A DNA stretch of 64,000 nt from Bacteroidales bacterium (GCA_025355465.1 JANXZO010000021.1:1-64000); one strand, 5' to 3'. Counted from the first letter of the stretch, positions 17,644-25,131 are shown. Made by a program: numbers and translations. The notes: generated from the letters alone by a model not told the origin.

Positions 17644-17733
17644 TTATTTCTTCTTGTGTCTGTTCTTGCGCAAACGTTTTTTACGTTTGTGCGTTGCCAT
17701 CTTGTGTCTCTTTCTTTTCTTTCCGCTCGGCAT
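17644..17733 (-). CDS. AURKAIP1/COX24-domain small basic protein (mS38/bS22-like)
   Basis: A 29-codon ORF encoding MPSGKKRKRHKMATHKRK followed by KRLRKNRHKKK; about 60% of residues are Lys, Arg or His. Near-identical short proteins are annotated in Bacteroidota as AURKAIP1/COX24 domain proteins, related to mitochondrial small-subunit protein mS38, so a ribosome-bound role is likely. The gene is below usual ORF-length cut-offs. It lies between HU (26 nt away) and rng (84 nt) on the same strand. Recognition is by the conserved sequence; the ribosomal role is inferred from the family. Confidence 0.88.
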   Translation of the reverse strand: MPSGKKRKRHKMATHKRKKRLRKNRHKKK

Positions 17734-17759
17734 AATAATTTCAGCTTAGATAGAAGTTG

Positions 17760-18050
17760 TTACTTCACTTTTACGTGAGATTTCACTTTATTTACAAAGG
17801 TCTTGGCCGGCTTGAAAGCGGGAATGTTGTGGGCAGGAATGATAAGGGTGGTGTTCCTTGAAATATTTCTCCCGGTTTTTTCGGCTCTTTTCTTGATGAT
17901 AAAACTCCCGAAGCCTCTTAAATAAACGTTCTGACCTGAGGCCATTGAACTTTTGATGGTGTCCATGAAGGCCTCTACGGTAGCCTGCACGGCAACTTTC
18001 TCAATGCCAGTTTTATTAGCAATTTCTGCTACAATTTCTGCTTTTGTCAT
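17760..18050 (-). CDS. HU/IHF family DNA-binding protein
   Basis: 96 residues. The N-terminal helices MTKAEIVAEIANKTGI and the beta-arm region GQNVYLRGFGSFIIKKRAEKTGRNI with the PAHNIPAFKPAKTFVNKV end are classic HU. It bends and compacts DNA as a dimer. The arm keeps a Pro-type intercalating tip (IIPAHNIPAFKP). A promoter lies upstream, and the 197-nt gap to mutY is a divergent control region. It heads the HU, small basic protein, rng run. Confidence 0.95.
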   Translation of the reverse strand: MTKAEIVAEIANKTGIEKVAVQATVEAFMDTIKSSMASGQNVYLRGFGSFIIKKRAEKTGRNISRNTTLIIPAHNIPAFKPAKTFVNKVKSHVKVK

Positions 18051-18116
18051 GATAATAGGATATTAATAGATATATTGTTAATACTGAATGTATTTTCAAA
18101 CTCGGGAAACGGGCTG

Positions 18117-18145
18117 CAAATATATGATTTTTTTTCAAGTGCAAA
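18117..18145 (-). promoter_or_regulatory. Promoter of the HU gene
   Basis: On the minus strand TTTG at 18145-18142 and TATATTTG at 18124-18117 are 17 nt apart, slightly short of the usual 19. The predicted start near 18112 leaves a leader of about 60 nt. Confidence 0.55.
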
Positions 18146-18218
18146 GAAATATTTGCTTTTTTTCTTTTTATAGGAGATTAGGATTGTGAGTCTTGCGTAA
18201 TTATCCGGCCTGCCACAC

Positions 18219-18226
18219 TATCTTTG
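18219..18226 (+). promoter_or_regulatory. -7 box of mutY
   Basis: TATCTTTG matches TAnnTTTG; a TTG at 18193-18195 lies 23 nt upstream. The predicted transcription start (about 18231) falls after an in-frame ATG at 18224, which supports the start at 18248. Confidence 0.55.
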
Positions 18227-18247
18227 CACACCCATAAAGGATCGAAA

Positions 18248-19312
18248 ATGTCATTCACAGCGAAGCTTCTGACTTGGTACGATGAAAACAAGCGCGACCT
18301 GCCGTGGCGAAACACCAAAGACCCCTATCTGATCTGGCTCTCTGAGATCATTATGCAACAAACACGTGTTGACCAGGGATTGCCTTATTACAATCGTTTT
18401 GCGGGGGTTTACCCCACCGTAAACGATCTGGCCGGAGCCGATGAGCAGGAAATTCTCAAGCTCTGGCAGGGACTGGGGTATTACTCCCGGGCACGAAATA
18501 TGCACCTTGCAGCCCGCTACATTGCCGGTGAATTGGGTGGAGTTTTACCCGGCACCTATGAAGGGATCAGAGCGCTGAAAGGGGTTGGCGACTATACCGC
18601 AGCAGCCATTGGTTCTATTTCTTTCGGATTGGCGGTGCCGGTGGTGGATGGAAACGTGCTCCGTTTTTTTACCCGCCATTTCGGCATTCGTGAACCCATC
18701 AGCACCGCGGTAGCAAAGAAGGCCGTTTTTTCCAAAGCCCTCTCACTGATCGATCCTGCCGATCCCGGAACCTTTAACCAGGCCCTCATGGAGTTCGGCG
18801 CCAGGTATTGCAAACCCTCCGGACCTGATTGTGAACACTGCATTTTCAAAACCACCTGTATCGCCTTCCGGGAAGGAATTGTTGAATTGCTCCCGGCAAA
18901 GGTAAAACCCACCGCACCCCGTACCCGGTACTTTCATTACCTGGTGATGCTGAGTGACGACGGGATGGCTTTGGCCATGCAAAAACGGGAAGGCAATGAC
19001 ATCTGGAAAGGCCTCTATGATTTCCCTCTAATTGAGACTCCCCGGCCTGTGAGCCTTAAAGCCCTTTTATCTCGCCCGGAGTGGGAAGCAGCTACGGCAT
19101 GTCATCCGGAACAGGAAGTAGTGAAATCCATTAAATTTCGTCATGTCCTGACCCACCAGGTCATCCTTGCTGTATTTTACCGGCTGGTTGTTAAACGGAC
19201 ATCGGTAAATCATTCACGATGGATTGAAATGGATGCATTGCCCACGCTTCCAATCCCCAGATTGATTGATCGATACCTTCAATCGCAGAAGGATTTACAA
19301 AAAAAATTATGA
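18248..19312 (+). CDS. mutY: A/G-specific adenine glycosylase MutY
   Basis: 354 residues from ATG 18248. The glycosylase core has the SEIIMQQTRVDQGLPYY segment (catalytic Glu), the helix-hairpin-helix LKGVGDYTAAAIGSI and the catalytic Asp in VVDGNVLRF. Four Cys at 188, 195, 198 and 204 (CKPSGPDCEHCIFKTTC) form the C-x6-C-x2-C-x5-C [4Fe-4S] site. The last 130 residues are the NUDIX-like domain that reads 8-oxoG (FRHVLTHQVILAVFYR). It removes A mispaired with 8-oxoG. In many Bacteroidota mutY is followed by ssb, gldE and gldD; here a kinase and a metal transport operon intervene. Confidence 0.96.
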   Translation: MSFTAKLLTWYDENKRDLPWRNTKDPYLIWLSEIIMQQTRVDQGLPYYNRFAGVYPTVNDLAGADEQEILKLWQGLGYYSRARNMHLAARYIAGELGGVLPGTYEGIRALKGVGDYTAAAIGSISFGLAVPVVDGNVLRFFTRHFGIREPISTAVAKKAVFSKALSLIDPADPGTFNQALMEFGARYCKPSGPDCEHCIFKTTCIAFREGIVELLPAKVKPTAPRTRYFHYLVMLSDDGMALAMQKREGNDIWKGLYDFPLIETPRPVSLKALLSRPEWEAATACHPEQEVVKSIKFRHVLTHQVILAVFYRLVVKRTSVNHSRWIEMDALPTLPIPRLIDRYLQSQKDLQKKL

Positions 19313-19336
19313 GGGAATATTCCCCGGATTCCAAAA

Positions 19337-19356
19337 AATTGGTAATTTCACCAATT
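19337..19356 (+). other. Perfect 7-bp hairpin between mutY and the histidine kinase
   Basis: AATTGGT and ACCAATT enclose a 6-nt loop; no T-run follows, so it could be an operator-like dyad or a weak terminator. A 12-nt palindrome GGGAATATTCCC lies just upstream at the mutY stop. Confidence 0.35.
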
Positions 19357-19373
19357 ATTAGTGATTAAACTAT

Positions 19374-21161
19374 ATGTGCCCTGTTTTGCCCGGAGTTGTC
19401 TCCGAAACCCGGATGTTAACCCGCCTTAAGCAGGCACTGTCGTTCGCCTGTTTCTTCATGATTTTGGTTTTGACCTCCCTCGGAATGCCGGCTACAAGGG
19501 GTTCCAATCCGCATGCCGACAGCCTCCCGGCATTGAAGATGCTTGCGAAGGCCGACAGTTTCTACCTGAAAGCAGAATACATCGCCGCCACAGATCTGAC
19601 CGTCAGTGTACTTGAATATTACGAATCAGCCAAAAATATTGCCGGACAGGTGATCTGCCTGAACCGGCTGGGAGACATTTACCGGGGGGCGGAGAATTAC
19701 CAGCTTTGCTTTGAACATCTTGAGATGGCCCTGAAGCTCGCCCGGACAACCAACGACAGCCTGGGGATAGCAACGAACGAAAATATCATGGCTGCAGCCC
19801 TTTTTGAACAGGGGCCAGGATTGAGTGACTCCGCGCGCACTTATGCGGAAAAGTCGCTGAAATACGCACGCAGACAACACCAGGATAGATTGGTTTGCTA
19901 TAACCTGAATATTCTGGGGATGATCGAATCTACGCAAGGCCATAATAATGAGGCCCTTGCCCTGCTTGAAGAAGCCTTGCCTGTTATGCGAAGGATAAAT
20001 CCACAGGATGAGGCGCTCCTGCTGACCAATATTGCCCGGGTCTTGTATCGTGCCGGGCGGTTCCCCGCGGCTGAAAGATATGGGCAAATGGCCTTTACCA
20101 TCGCAAAGCAAAAGAATATTGCATGGTACACAATCATGTCGGCGCAGTTTTTAGCCAACCTTTACCACACAACAAACCGGGATGCCATCGCCTATCCCAT
20201 CATGAACGAGCTTGTCGGTCAGCTCGTCCGTCTCCACAATGAATCCAATGAAATAAAAATCAGGGCAAGGAAGGCCATGAAGGAGGCGGCTGAGAAAGAA
20301 AAAGAGAATGAAGCCTTGCGGATAAGCCACGAACAGATGAAACAACAGGCAGAACAACGCCGGCTGCTTCAGATTCTCTTCGGCCTGCTGCTCCTGGTTT
20401 CTGTTATTTTTATTATCCTCCTTCTCTGTCAAAAGCGAAGGCTGGCTTCCGTAAATGCAAAACTTGAACAGAGTAACACCACCCTTCAGACCTTTATCTC
20501 CATCATCGCCCATGATCTCAAAAACCCGATGAATACTATTCTGGGATTCACCGACATTCTCATTCATGAGTCCGGGAGCATCAACGACGAAGAACGAATC
20601 AAGGCAGTAAACTACACTAACCGGGCAGCCTTTGCAGCATACAATCTCCTTGAACACCTGCTTGAATGGGCCCGACTTCAAACCGGAATAATAAAACCTG
20701 AACCACAGCTAATAAAACTTCATGAACTGATCCTGGAGGTGCTTTCAACCGTTCAACCAATGGCTGTTCTCAAAGAGCAGCAGATCAATGTAAATATCCC
20801 TTCAGAGGCGACCTGCTTTGCAGACCGGAATATGATTCTTACTTTGTTCCGGAATCTCCTCTCCAATGCCTCGAAATTCACCTCCCGCCAGGGAGTTATT
20901 GACGTTAAAGCTGTTCAGCGGGGCGACAATATTACTGTTTCCATCCACGACAATGGGATAGGAATGGCCCAGGTACAGCTGGATAGACTATTCCTGATCG
21001 ACCAGCAGATCAGAACAAAGGGGACAGACGGTGAGTCAGGGACAGGGTTGGGCCTTTTACTGTGCAAGGAGTATGCTGAGAAAAACCTTGGAAAGATAGT
21101 GGCAGAGAGCAAAAGTGGAGAGGGAAGCACATTTCATGTTACACTGCCTGCTTCAAAATAG
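19374..21161 (+). CDS. TPR-containing sensor histidine kinase
   Basis: 595 residues. An N-terminal hydrophobic segment (about 20-38) serves as signal or anchor; residues about 50-310 form TPR-like helical repeats (for example ALALLEEALPVMRR) predicted to be periplasmic. A coiled coil precedes a second membrane segment (LLQILFGLLLLVSVIFIILL, about 342-362). The cytosolic part has the H-box ISIIAHDLKNPMNTILGF (His380), N-box NLLSNASKF, IHDNGIGM and SGTGLGLLLC. No receiver domain or response regulator gene is adjacent, so its partner is unknown. The start at 19374 follows an AT-rich leader; ATG 19413 is a plausible alternative giving a shorter signal. Its relation to the adjacent metal operon is untested. 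Confidence 0.9.
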   Translation: MCPVLPGVVSETRMLTRLKQALSFACFFMILVLTSLGMPATRGSNPHADSLPALKMLAKADSFYLKAEYIAATDLTVSVLEYYESAKNIAGQVICLNRLGDIYRGAENYQLCFEHLEMALKLARTTNDSLGIATNENIMAAALFEQGPGLSDSARTYAEKSLKYARRQHQDRLVCYNLNILGMIESTQGHNNEALALLEEALPVMRRINPQDEALLLTNIARVLYRAGRFPAAERYGQMAFTIAKQKNIAWYTIMSAQFLANLYHTTNRDAIAYPIMNELVGQLVRLHNESNEIKIRARKAMKEAAEKEKENEALRISHEQMKQQAEQRRLLQILFGLLLLVSVIFIILLLCQKRRLASVNAKLEQSNTTLQTFISIIAHDLKNPMNTILGFTDILIHESGSINDEERIKAVNYTNRAAFAAYNLLEHLLEWARLQTGIIKPEPQLIKLHELILEVLSTVQPMAVLKEQQINVNIPSEATCFADRNMILTLFRNLLSNASKFTSRQGVIDVKAVQRGDNITVSIHDNGIGMAQVQLDRLFLIDQQIRTKGTDGESGTGLGLLLCKEYAEKNLGKIVAESKSGEGSTFHVTLPASK

Positions 21162-21170
21162 GGGACCATC

Positions 21171-21202
21171 TTGTTTATGAACATTTTTTTTTGATATCTT
21201 TG
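21171..21202 (+). promoter_or_regulatory. Promoter of the Mg2+ transport operon
   Basis: TTG at 21171-21173, 21 nt, then TATCTTTG at 21195-21202. Transcription would begin near 21206, giving a leader of about 144 nt before the first long gene. Confidence 0.65.
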
Positions 21203-21228
21203 CACCGCCAATTAAGTTTTATATTAAA

Positions 21229-21300
21229 ATGGACGAAGGACCTGCGATATACGCACAAATTAATTCACCAATTGCCAGATTGGAGTCCCGCCTGATGTAA
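21229..21300 (+). CDS. Candidate 23-residue leader peptide
   Basis: ATG at 21229 opens MDEGPAIYAQINSPIARL then ESRLM and a TAA at 21298-21300. It starts about 23 nt after the predicted transcription start and is preceded by an A/T-rich stretch ending in AAA, the usual Bacteroidota initiation context. The first residues (Asp, Glu, Gly, Pro) recall the acidic/proline N-terminus of the enterobacterial leader MgtL, where such codons destabilise ribosomes at low Mg2+. The ORF overlaps three predicted hairpins, and its stop lies in the loop of the last one. It is not recognised as a known peptide; its role is inferred only from position and composition. Confidence 0.45.
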   Translation: MDEGPAIYAQINSPIARLESRLM

Positions 21301-21333
21301 CATCATGTATGGCATCCTTTCAGGTAATTAATT
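21243..21333 (+). promoter_or_regulatory. Structured leader RNA with possible pseudoknot (candidate riboregulator)
   Basis: Hairpins can form at 21243-21255 (TGCG/CGCA), 21268-21283 (CCAAT/ATTGG, loop TGCCAG) and 21293-21305 (TGATG/CATCA, loop TAA). The loop bases 21273-21277 (TGCCA) are complementary to 21310-21314 (TGGCA), giving a possible pseudoknot. An outer stem pairs 21258-21265 with 21326-21333 (AATTAATT) and ends just before a strong GAGGAGG at 21338-21344. No motif of the M-box, yybP-ykoY or NiCo riboswitches was seen. All pairing was done by eye. Confidence 0.45.
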
Positions 21334-21349
21334 AAAAGAGGAGGCCGCC

Positions 21350-22624
21350 ATGACAACACAAATTACCTTCTATCTCAGCCAGATTCTCGGACTCAGGTAT
21401 GTCTCAGGAACAGGAGCAATTGTTGGAAAGATCAGAGATTTCCTGATCGACTCAACCCCCTTGCCGGGTAGCGAAGGCGATCCGGTACGCCCACGGGTTG
21501 TGGCGGTGAGGGTAAGTAATGGTAAGACCAGAAAGGTTTATGATTTCTCCTCCTTCGAGATTCGGAAATTTAAGCGGAAGCTGCGAATTTCGGCCCATAA
21601 CCTGGTGGAGCTGACGGCTGAAAATTATCCCAACAGCATGTGGCTTGCCGAAAACATCCTGGATAAGCAGATCGTGGATATCAACGGACGAAAGCTTGTC
21701 AGGGTGAACGACATTCGTCTGGTGATGATCCCGTCGGGCACCTATGCCATTGCAGTGGATGTGGGGATTGAAGGTTTGCTGCGGCGGATCGGTATCGACA
21801 AGCCGATACAGACCATGCTCGACCCGTTCAGCGTCGATATTCCCGGAAAATTCATCCTCTGGGACGACATCGAAGCGGTGGATTTCGACAACGCCAGCAT
21901 CCGGTTATCAAAGTCCTCTTCCAAACTTCACACGCTGCATCCTTCCGACCTTGCCGATATCATTGAGGATCTCGACCGTGCCTCACGAACTGCAGTCTTC
22001 GCGGCGCTTGATGAAGAAAAAGCGGCCGATGTACTCGAAGAACTAGAACCACACGCCCAGATCCAGATCGTGGAAAGCCTGCCGGTGGAAAAGGTGGCCG
22101 ATGTGCTGGAGCTGATGCCGGCCGATGAGGTGGCTGACCTGCTCGACGCACTGGAAGATGATAAGGCTGAGAAGCTGCTTCAGGAGATGGAAAAAGAGTC
22201 GTCGGAAGAGGTTCGTGAACTGCTCGAATATCCGAATAAGTTTGTCGGCTCGCTGATGTCCACCGATTTTTATTCTTTTTCCGAACATTTCACCGTTGGC
22301 GAAACCATCGACGAGTTGCGGAAACAGCAACCCGAGCCCGCACACATCTACTCAATTATTGTGGTAGACCGCAACGACCGTTTTCTCTCTGCGGTTTCCC
22401 TGGGAGAACTGGTTATCGCGGAGCCGGCTAAAAAACTTGGCGAGATCATGAAGAGCAACCCTGTGAGCGTACTCGACGACGACAAGGTGGATTCGCTGGC
22501 CGAGCTGGTCTCCAAGTATAACCTCCTATCGGTTCCGGTGATCAACAAAGAGCATAAAATGGAAGGTGTTGTGGTGGTTGAGGATATCGTTGACGACCTC
22601 ATGAAAAGAAGGAAGACCAAATAA
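21350..22624 (+). CDS. PRC-barrel/MgtE-N/CBS magnesium-sensor-like protein without channel
   Basis: 424 residues, soluble. Residues about 1-190 hold two PRC-barrel-like parts (GKIRDFLIDSTPL; RVNDIRLVMIPSGTYAIAVDVG). Residues about 195-295 are the MgtE N-domain with its superhelical repeats (HPSDLADIIEDLDRA, KVADVLELMPADEVADLLD). Residues about 300-420 are a CBS pair (VGSLMSTDFYSF, VSVLDDDKVDSL). In MgtE these domains bind Mg2+ and gate the channel, but no membrane channel domain follows. The Nramp-type transporter starts 18 nt later, so this is probably its Mg2+-responsive partner in trans. A GAGGAGG Shine-Dalgarno sequence, unusual in this phylum, precedes the ATG by 5 nt. Confidence 0.88.
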   Translation: MTTQITFYLSQILGLRYVSGTGAIVGKIRDFLIDSTPLPGSEGDPVRPRVVAVRVSNGKTRKVYDFSSFEIRKFKRKLRISAHNLVELTAENYPNSMWLAENILDKQIVDINGRKLVRVNDIRLVMIPSGTYAIAVDVGIEGLLRRIGIDKPIQTMLDPFSVDIPGKFILWDDIEAVDFDNASIRLSKSSSKLHTLHPSDLADIIEDLDRASRTAVFAALDEEKAADVLEELEPHAQIQIVESLPVEKVADVLELMPADEVADLLDALEDDKAEKLLQEMEKESSEEVRELLEYPNKFVGSLMSTDFYSFSEHFTVGETIDELRKQQPEPAHIYSIIVVDRNDRFLSAVSLGELVIAEPAKKLGEIMKSNPVSVLDDDKVDSLAELVSKYNLLSVPVINKEHKMEGVVVVEDIVDDLMKRRKTK

Positions 22625-22642
22625 TGTCGGGAGGTATCGGTT

Positions 22643-23890
22643 ATGAGCTACGCAATCAGAAAAAAATCATGGTGGAAGAACATCGCGCTCTTCCTTGCCA
22701 TCCTCGGACCCGGAATTATCACAGGCAGCGTTGATAACGATGCCGGAGGGATCACCACCTATTCAGTGGCGGGTGCAATTTACGGCTATAAACTGCTATG
22801 GACACTTATTCCCTCCTTCATTGTGCTGGTCATCATCCAGGAGATGAATGCCAGGATGGGTATCGTTACCGGGAAAGGGCTGGCCGACCTGATCCGCGAA
22901 AATGCAGGGGTCAAAGTGACCTTCTTCATTTTTATCGGTTTGTTGCTGGCCGACGTCGGCAATACCACCACTGAATTCGCCGGAGTAGCCGGAAGTATGG
23001 AGGTTTTCGGGGTGAGCAAGTACATCTCGGTACCGGTCGTGGCATTTCTTGTATGGATCCTCGTAGTGAAGGGAAATTACAAGTTCGCGGAACGCATATT
23101 CCTCATATTCAGTGTATCCCTGCTGATGTATGTGGTCTCAGCCCTGATGGGAAAGCCCGACTGGAGTGAGATCGGGAAGTCGATCATACGGCCGCAGATG
23201 GACTTCAATGAGCAGTCGCTGGAGGTGATCATCGGGATCATCGGTACCACCATCGCACCGTGGATGCAGTTCTATATGCAGTCGTCGGTGATAGAAAAGG
23301 GACTTAAGATAAGGGATTATAAATTCACCCTGATCGATATCGTGGTGGGTTGCACTGCCACCGTGGTGGTGGCCTTCTTTATCATTGTGGCCTGTGCCTC
23401 CACGCTGCATGTCAAGGGGATCACCATCAACGAAGCCAAAGACGCCGCGCTGGCACTTGAACCGCTGGCGGGGGCGCTTTCGTCGCATGTTTTTGCCTTC
23501 GGACTCTTTATCGCCTCCATCTTTTCTGCCACCATACTGCCGCTTGCAACGGCGTTTTACGTATGCGAAGCGTTCGGCTTCGAAGCCGGGATCGATAAAA
23601 AATGGAAAGATGCCCCTGAATTCTATGTCCTGTACACCGGAATTATGCTGCTGGGGGCAGTTATCATCCTGATGCCCAATGCCCCGCTGATTGCAATTAC
23701 CCTGTGGTCGCAGATCATTAACGGAATTCTGTTGCCGGTCGTCCTGGTTTGTATGATCCTGCTGGTGAACAACAAGAAGATCATGGGTGAATATGTGAAC
23801 AAACCAATCACCAATGTGATCGGCTGGAGTACTGTGGCCATTCTGGTCGGACTTTCAGTGACCCTTTTATTGCTGCCGCTGATCAAATAG
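22643..23890 (+). CDS. Nramp-related divalent metal (probably Mg2+) transporter
   Basis: 415 residues, about 11 membrane helices in an SLC11/Nramp fold. In Mn/Fe Nramps helix 1 carries DPGN and helix 6 a metal-selecting Met followed by Pro-His. Here the helix 1 site reads D31-N-D-A34 (GSVDNDAGG) and helix 6 reads A205-P-W (TTIAPWMQFYMQ). Loss of the Asn and the Met is the hallmark of Nramp-related magnesium transporters (NRMT), which move hydrated Mg2+. The upstream gene encodes an MgtE-type Mg2+ sensor, which supports Mg2+ as the substrate. The transport direction and the regulation by the sensor are inferred. A canonical mntH is a less likely reading. Confidence 0.88.
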   Translation: MSYAIRKKSWWKNIALFLAILGPGIITGSVDNDAGGITTYSVAGAIYGYKLLWTLIPSFIVLVIIQEMNARMGIVTGKGLADLIRENAGVKVTFFIFIGLLLADVGNTTTEFAGVAGSMEVFGVSKYISVPVVAFLVWILVVKGNYKFAERIFLIFSVSLLMYVVSALMGKPDWSEIGKSIIRPQMDFNEQSLEVIIGIIGTTIAPWMQFYMQSSVIEKGLKIRDYKFTLIDIVVGCTATVVVAFFIIVACASTLHVKGITINEAKDAALALEPLAGALSSHVFAFGLFIASIFSATILPLATAFYVCEAFGFEAGIDKKWKDAPEFYVLYTGIMLLGAVIILMPNAPLIAITLWSQIINGILLPVVLVCMILLVNNKKIMGEYVNKPITNVIGWSTVAILVGLSVTLLLLPLIK

Positions 23891-23974
23891 CAAGGTGTTT
23901 TTCACGTTGTTGAAAAAATGTTTCCAAAAGCAGTTTACCTTTTGCCTCATTTCCGGATTAAGCTTAAAAATGAG

Positions 23975-23982
23975 TACTTTTG
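23975..23982 (+). promoter_or_regulatory. -7 box of ssb
   Basis: TACTTTTG matches TAnnTTTG, 34 nt before the start codon. No good -33 element at the right distance. Confidence 0.45.
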
Positions 23983-24016
23983 TTCACGGAGTTTTTAACT
24001 TTAAATTTAATGTATT

Positions 24017-24445
24017 ATGGCAACTGGAATCAACAAAGTGATTTTGATCGGTAATCTGGGAAGGGATCCGGAAATGCAGCATTTCGACAACGGGGTCAAC
24101 AAAGCAGCCTTCACGCTGGCCACCACCGAACCGGCATTCAAGGGAAAAGACGGCGAAAAGACCCAGCACACTGAGTGGCACAACATCGTGTTGTGGCGCG
24201 GACTGGCCGACGTGGCTGAAAAGTTCCTGAAAAAGGGCAACACGGTTTATCTTGAAGGGCGCATCCGCAAACGGGAATATACCGACAAGGATGGCCAGAA
24301 GAAGTTTATTTATGAGATCCTCGGCGACAACCTGCAGATGCTCGGCGGTCCGCGCAGGGAAGGCGACAACAGCTCCTCCCCCGCAACAGCGATCCCCGAA
24401 GAGGTGCCCATGGAGTCCGGCCCGGAGGATGATCTTCCATTCTAA
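24017..24445 (+). CDS. ssb: Single-stranded DNA-binding protein
   Basis: 142 residues. The OB fold begins GINKVILIGNLGRDPEMQ, continues with EWHNIVLWRGLADVAEKF and KGNTVYLEGRIRKREY, and the protein ends in an acidic tail GPEDDLPF, the partner-recruiting tip of SSB. Binds ssDNA in replication, recombination and repair. It precedes gldD, matching part of the conserved mutY-ssb-gldE-gldD neighbourhood, but gldE is not present between them. Confidence 0.97.
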   Translation: MATGINKVILIGNLGRDPEMQHFDNGVNKAAFTLATTEPAFKGKDGEKTQHTEWHNIVLWRGLADVAEKFLKKGNTVYLEGRIRKREYTDKDGQKKFIYEILGDNLQMLGGPRREGDNSSSPATAIPEEVPMESGPEDDLPF

Positions 24446-24449
24446 AAAA

Positions 24450-24520
24450 ATGGCAAAATGGCGAAATGGCGAAATGGCGAAATTTCACCATTTCGCCATT
24501 TCGCCATTTCACTATTTCAC
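24450..24520. repeat. Inverted array of AAATGGCG / CGCCATTT units
   Basis: Three to four copies of AAATGGCG are followed directly by four copies of the reverse complement type (CCATTTCG, CCATTTCA), making an imperfect palindrome of about 65 nt that fills the ssb-gldD gap. The RNA could fold into one long hairpin, ending 10 nt before the gldD start. Confidence 0.85.
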
Positions 24521-24529
24521 TATTTATTC

Positions 24530-25117
24530 ATGAGAATCTCCTTCCTCCTGTTTCCGGTACTTTTTGCAGCCCTGATTATGGTCTCCTGCAACAACGACTA
24601 TGTTCCCAAACCACGAGGCTATTACCGCATTGACTTTCCCAGGCGGGAATATAAAGTCTTTGATACCACCTTTCCATACACGTTTGAATATCCCTCCTAT
24701 GCCTCCATTTCGGCCGACAGCTCCCGGCTGGCAGAGCCTTACTGGATAAATCTGAATTTCACCCCCTTTCATGCACAGTTGCATGTCAGTTATAAACTGG
24801 TCACCGGGAACCTGGCTAAGTACCTCAATGATGCCCACACCCTTGTAAATAAGCATATCCCGAAGGCCAACGCCATTACACAGCGAGAATTTGTGGACCA
24901 AGTCAACAAGGTTTACGGACTGGTATATGACATCCGGGGTACGGATGCAGCTTCTGCCTATCAGTTTTATCTTACCGATAGCACCTCCCGTTTTATGCGC
25001 GGTGCCTTGTATTTTAACCTTGTACCCAACAATGATTCCCTGGCTCCTGTGATTGATTTTCTTAAGGTGGACATAGAACACATGATCAACACATTTCGCT
25101 GGAAAAAGATTAAATAG
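24530..25117 (+). CDS. gldD: Gliding motility/T9SS lipoprotein GldD
   Basis: 195 residues from ATG 24530; the signal LIMVSC places the lipidated Cys at 20. YVPKPRGYYRIDFP and REYKVFDTTFPYTFEYP are GldD signatures, followed by the conserved YWINLNF and HTLVNKHI. GldD is required for gliding in Flavobacterium and is associated with the type IX secretion apparatus, anchored in a membrane facing the periplasm. Its presence fits the many T9SS substrates here. The upstream ORF extension in the same frame reads through repeat sequence and is rejected as a start. gldE, usually adjacent, is missing from this window. Confidence 0.94.
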   Translation: MRISFLLFPVLFAALIMVSCNNDYVPKPRGYYRIDFPRREYKVFDTTFPYTFEYPSYASISADSSRLAEPYWINLNFTPFHAQLHVSYKLVTGNLAKYLNDAHTLVNKHIPKANAITQREFVDQVNKVYGLVYDIRGTDAASAYQFYLTDSTSRFMRGALYFNLVPNNDSLAPVIDFLKVDIEHMINTFRWKKIK

Positions 25118-25131
25118 CACGCTACCCAACC

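Noticed and set aside
21206-21349. Known metal riboswitch (M-box, yybP-ykoY, NiCo)
   Set aside because: None of the conserved core sequences of these classes is visible; only an undescribed fold can be proposed.
22643-23890. Ordinary Mn2+ transporter MntH
   Set aside because: The helix 1 Asn and helix 6 Met that select Mn/Fe are replaced, and the neighbour is an Mg2+-sensor-type protein.
23897-23919. Terminator after the Nramp-type gene
   Set aside because: TTTTTCA/TGAAAAA hairpin is entirely AT-rich with no following T-run; too weak to claim.
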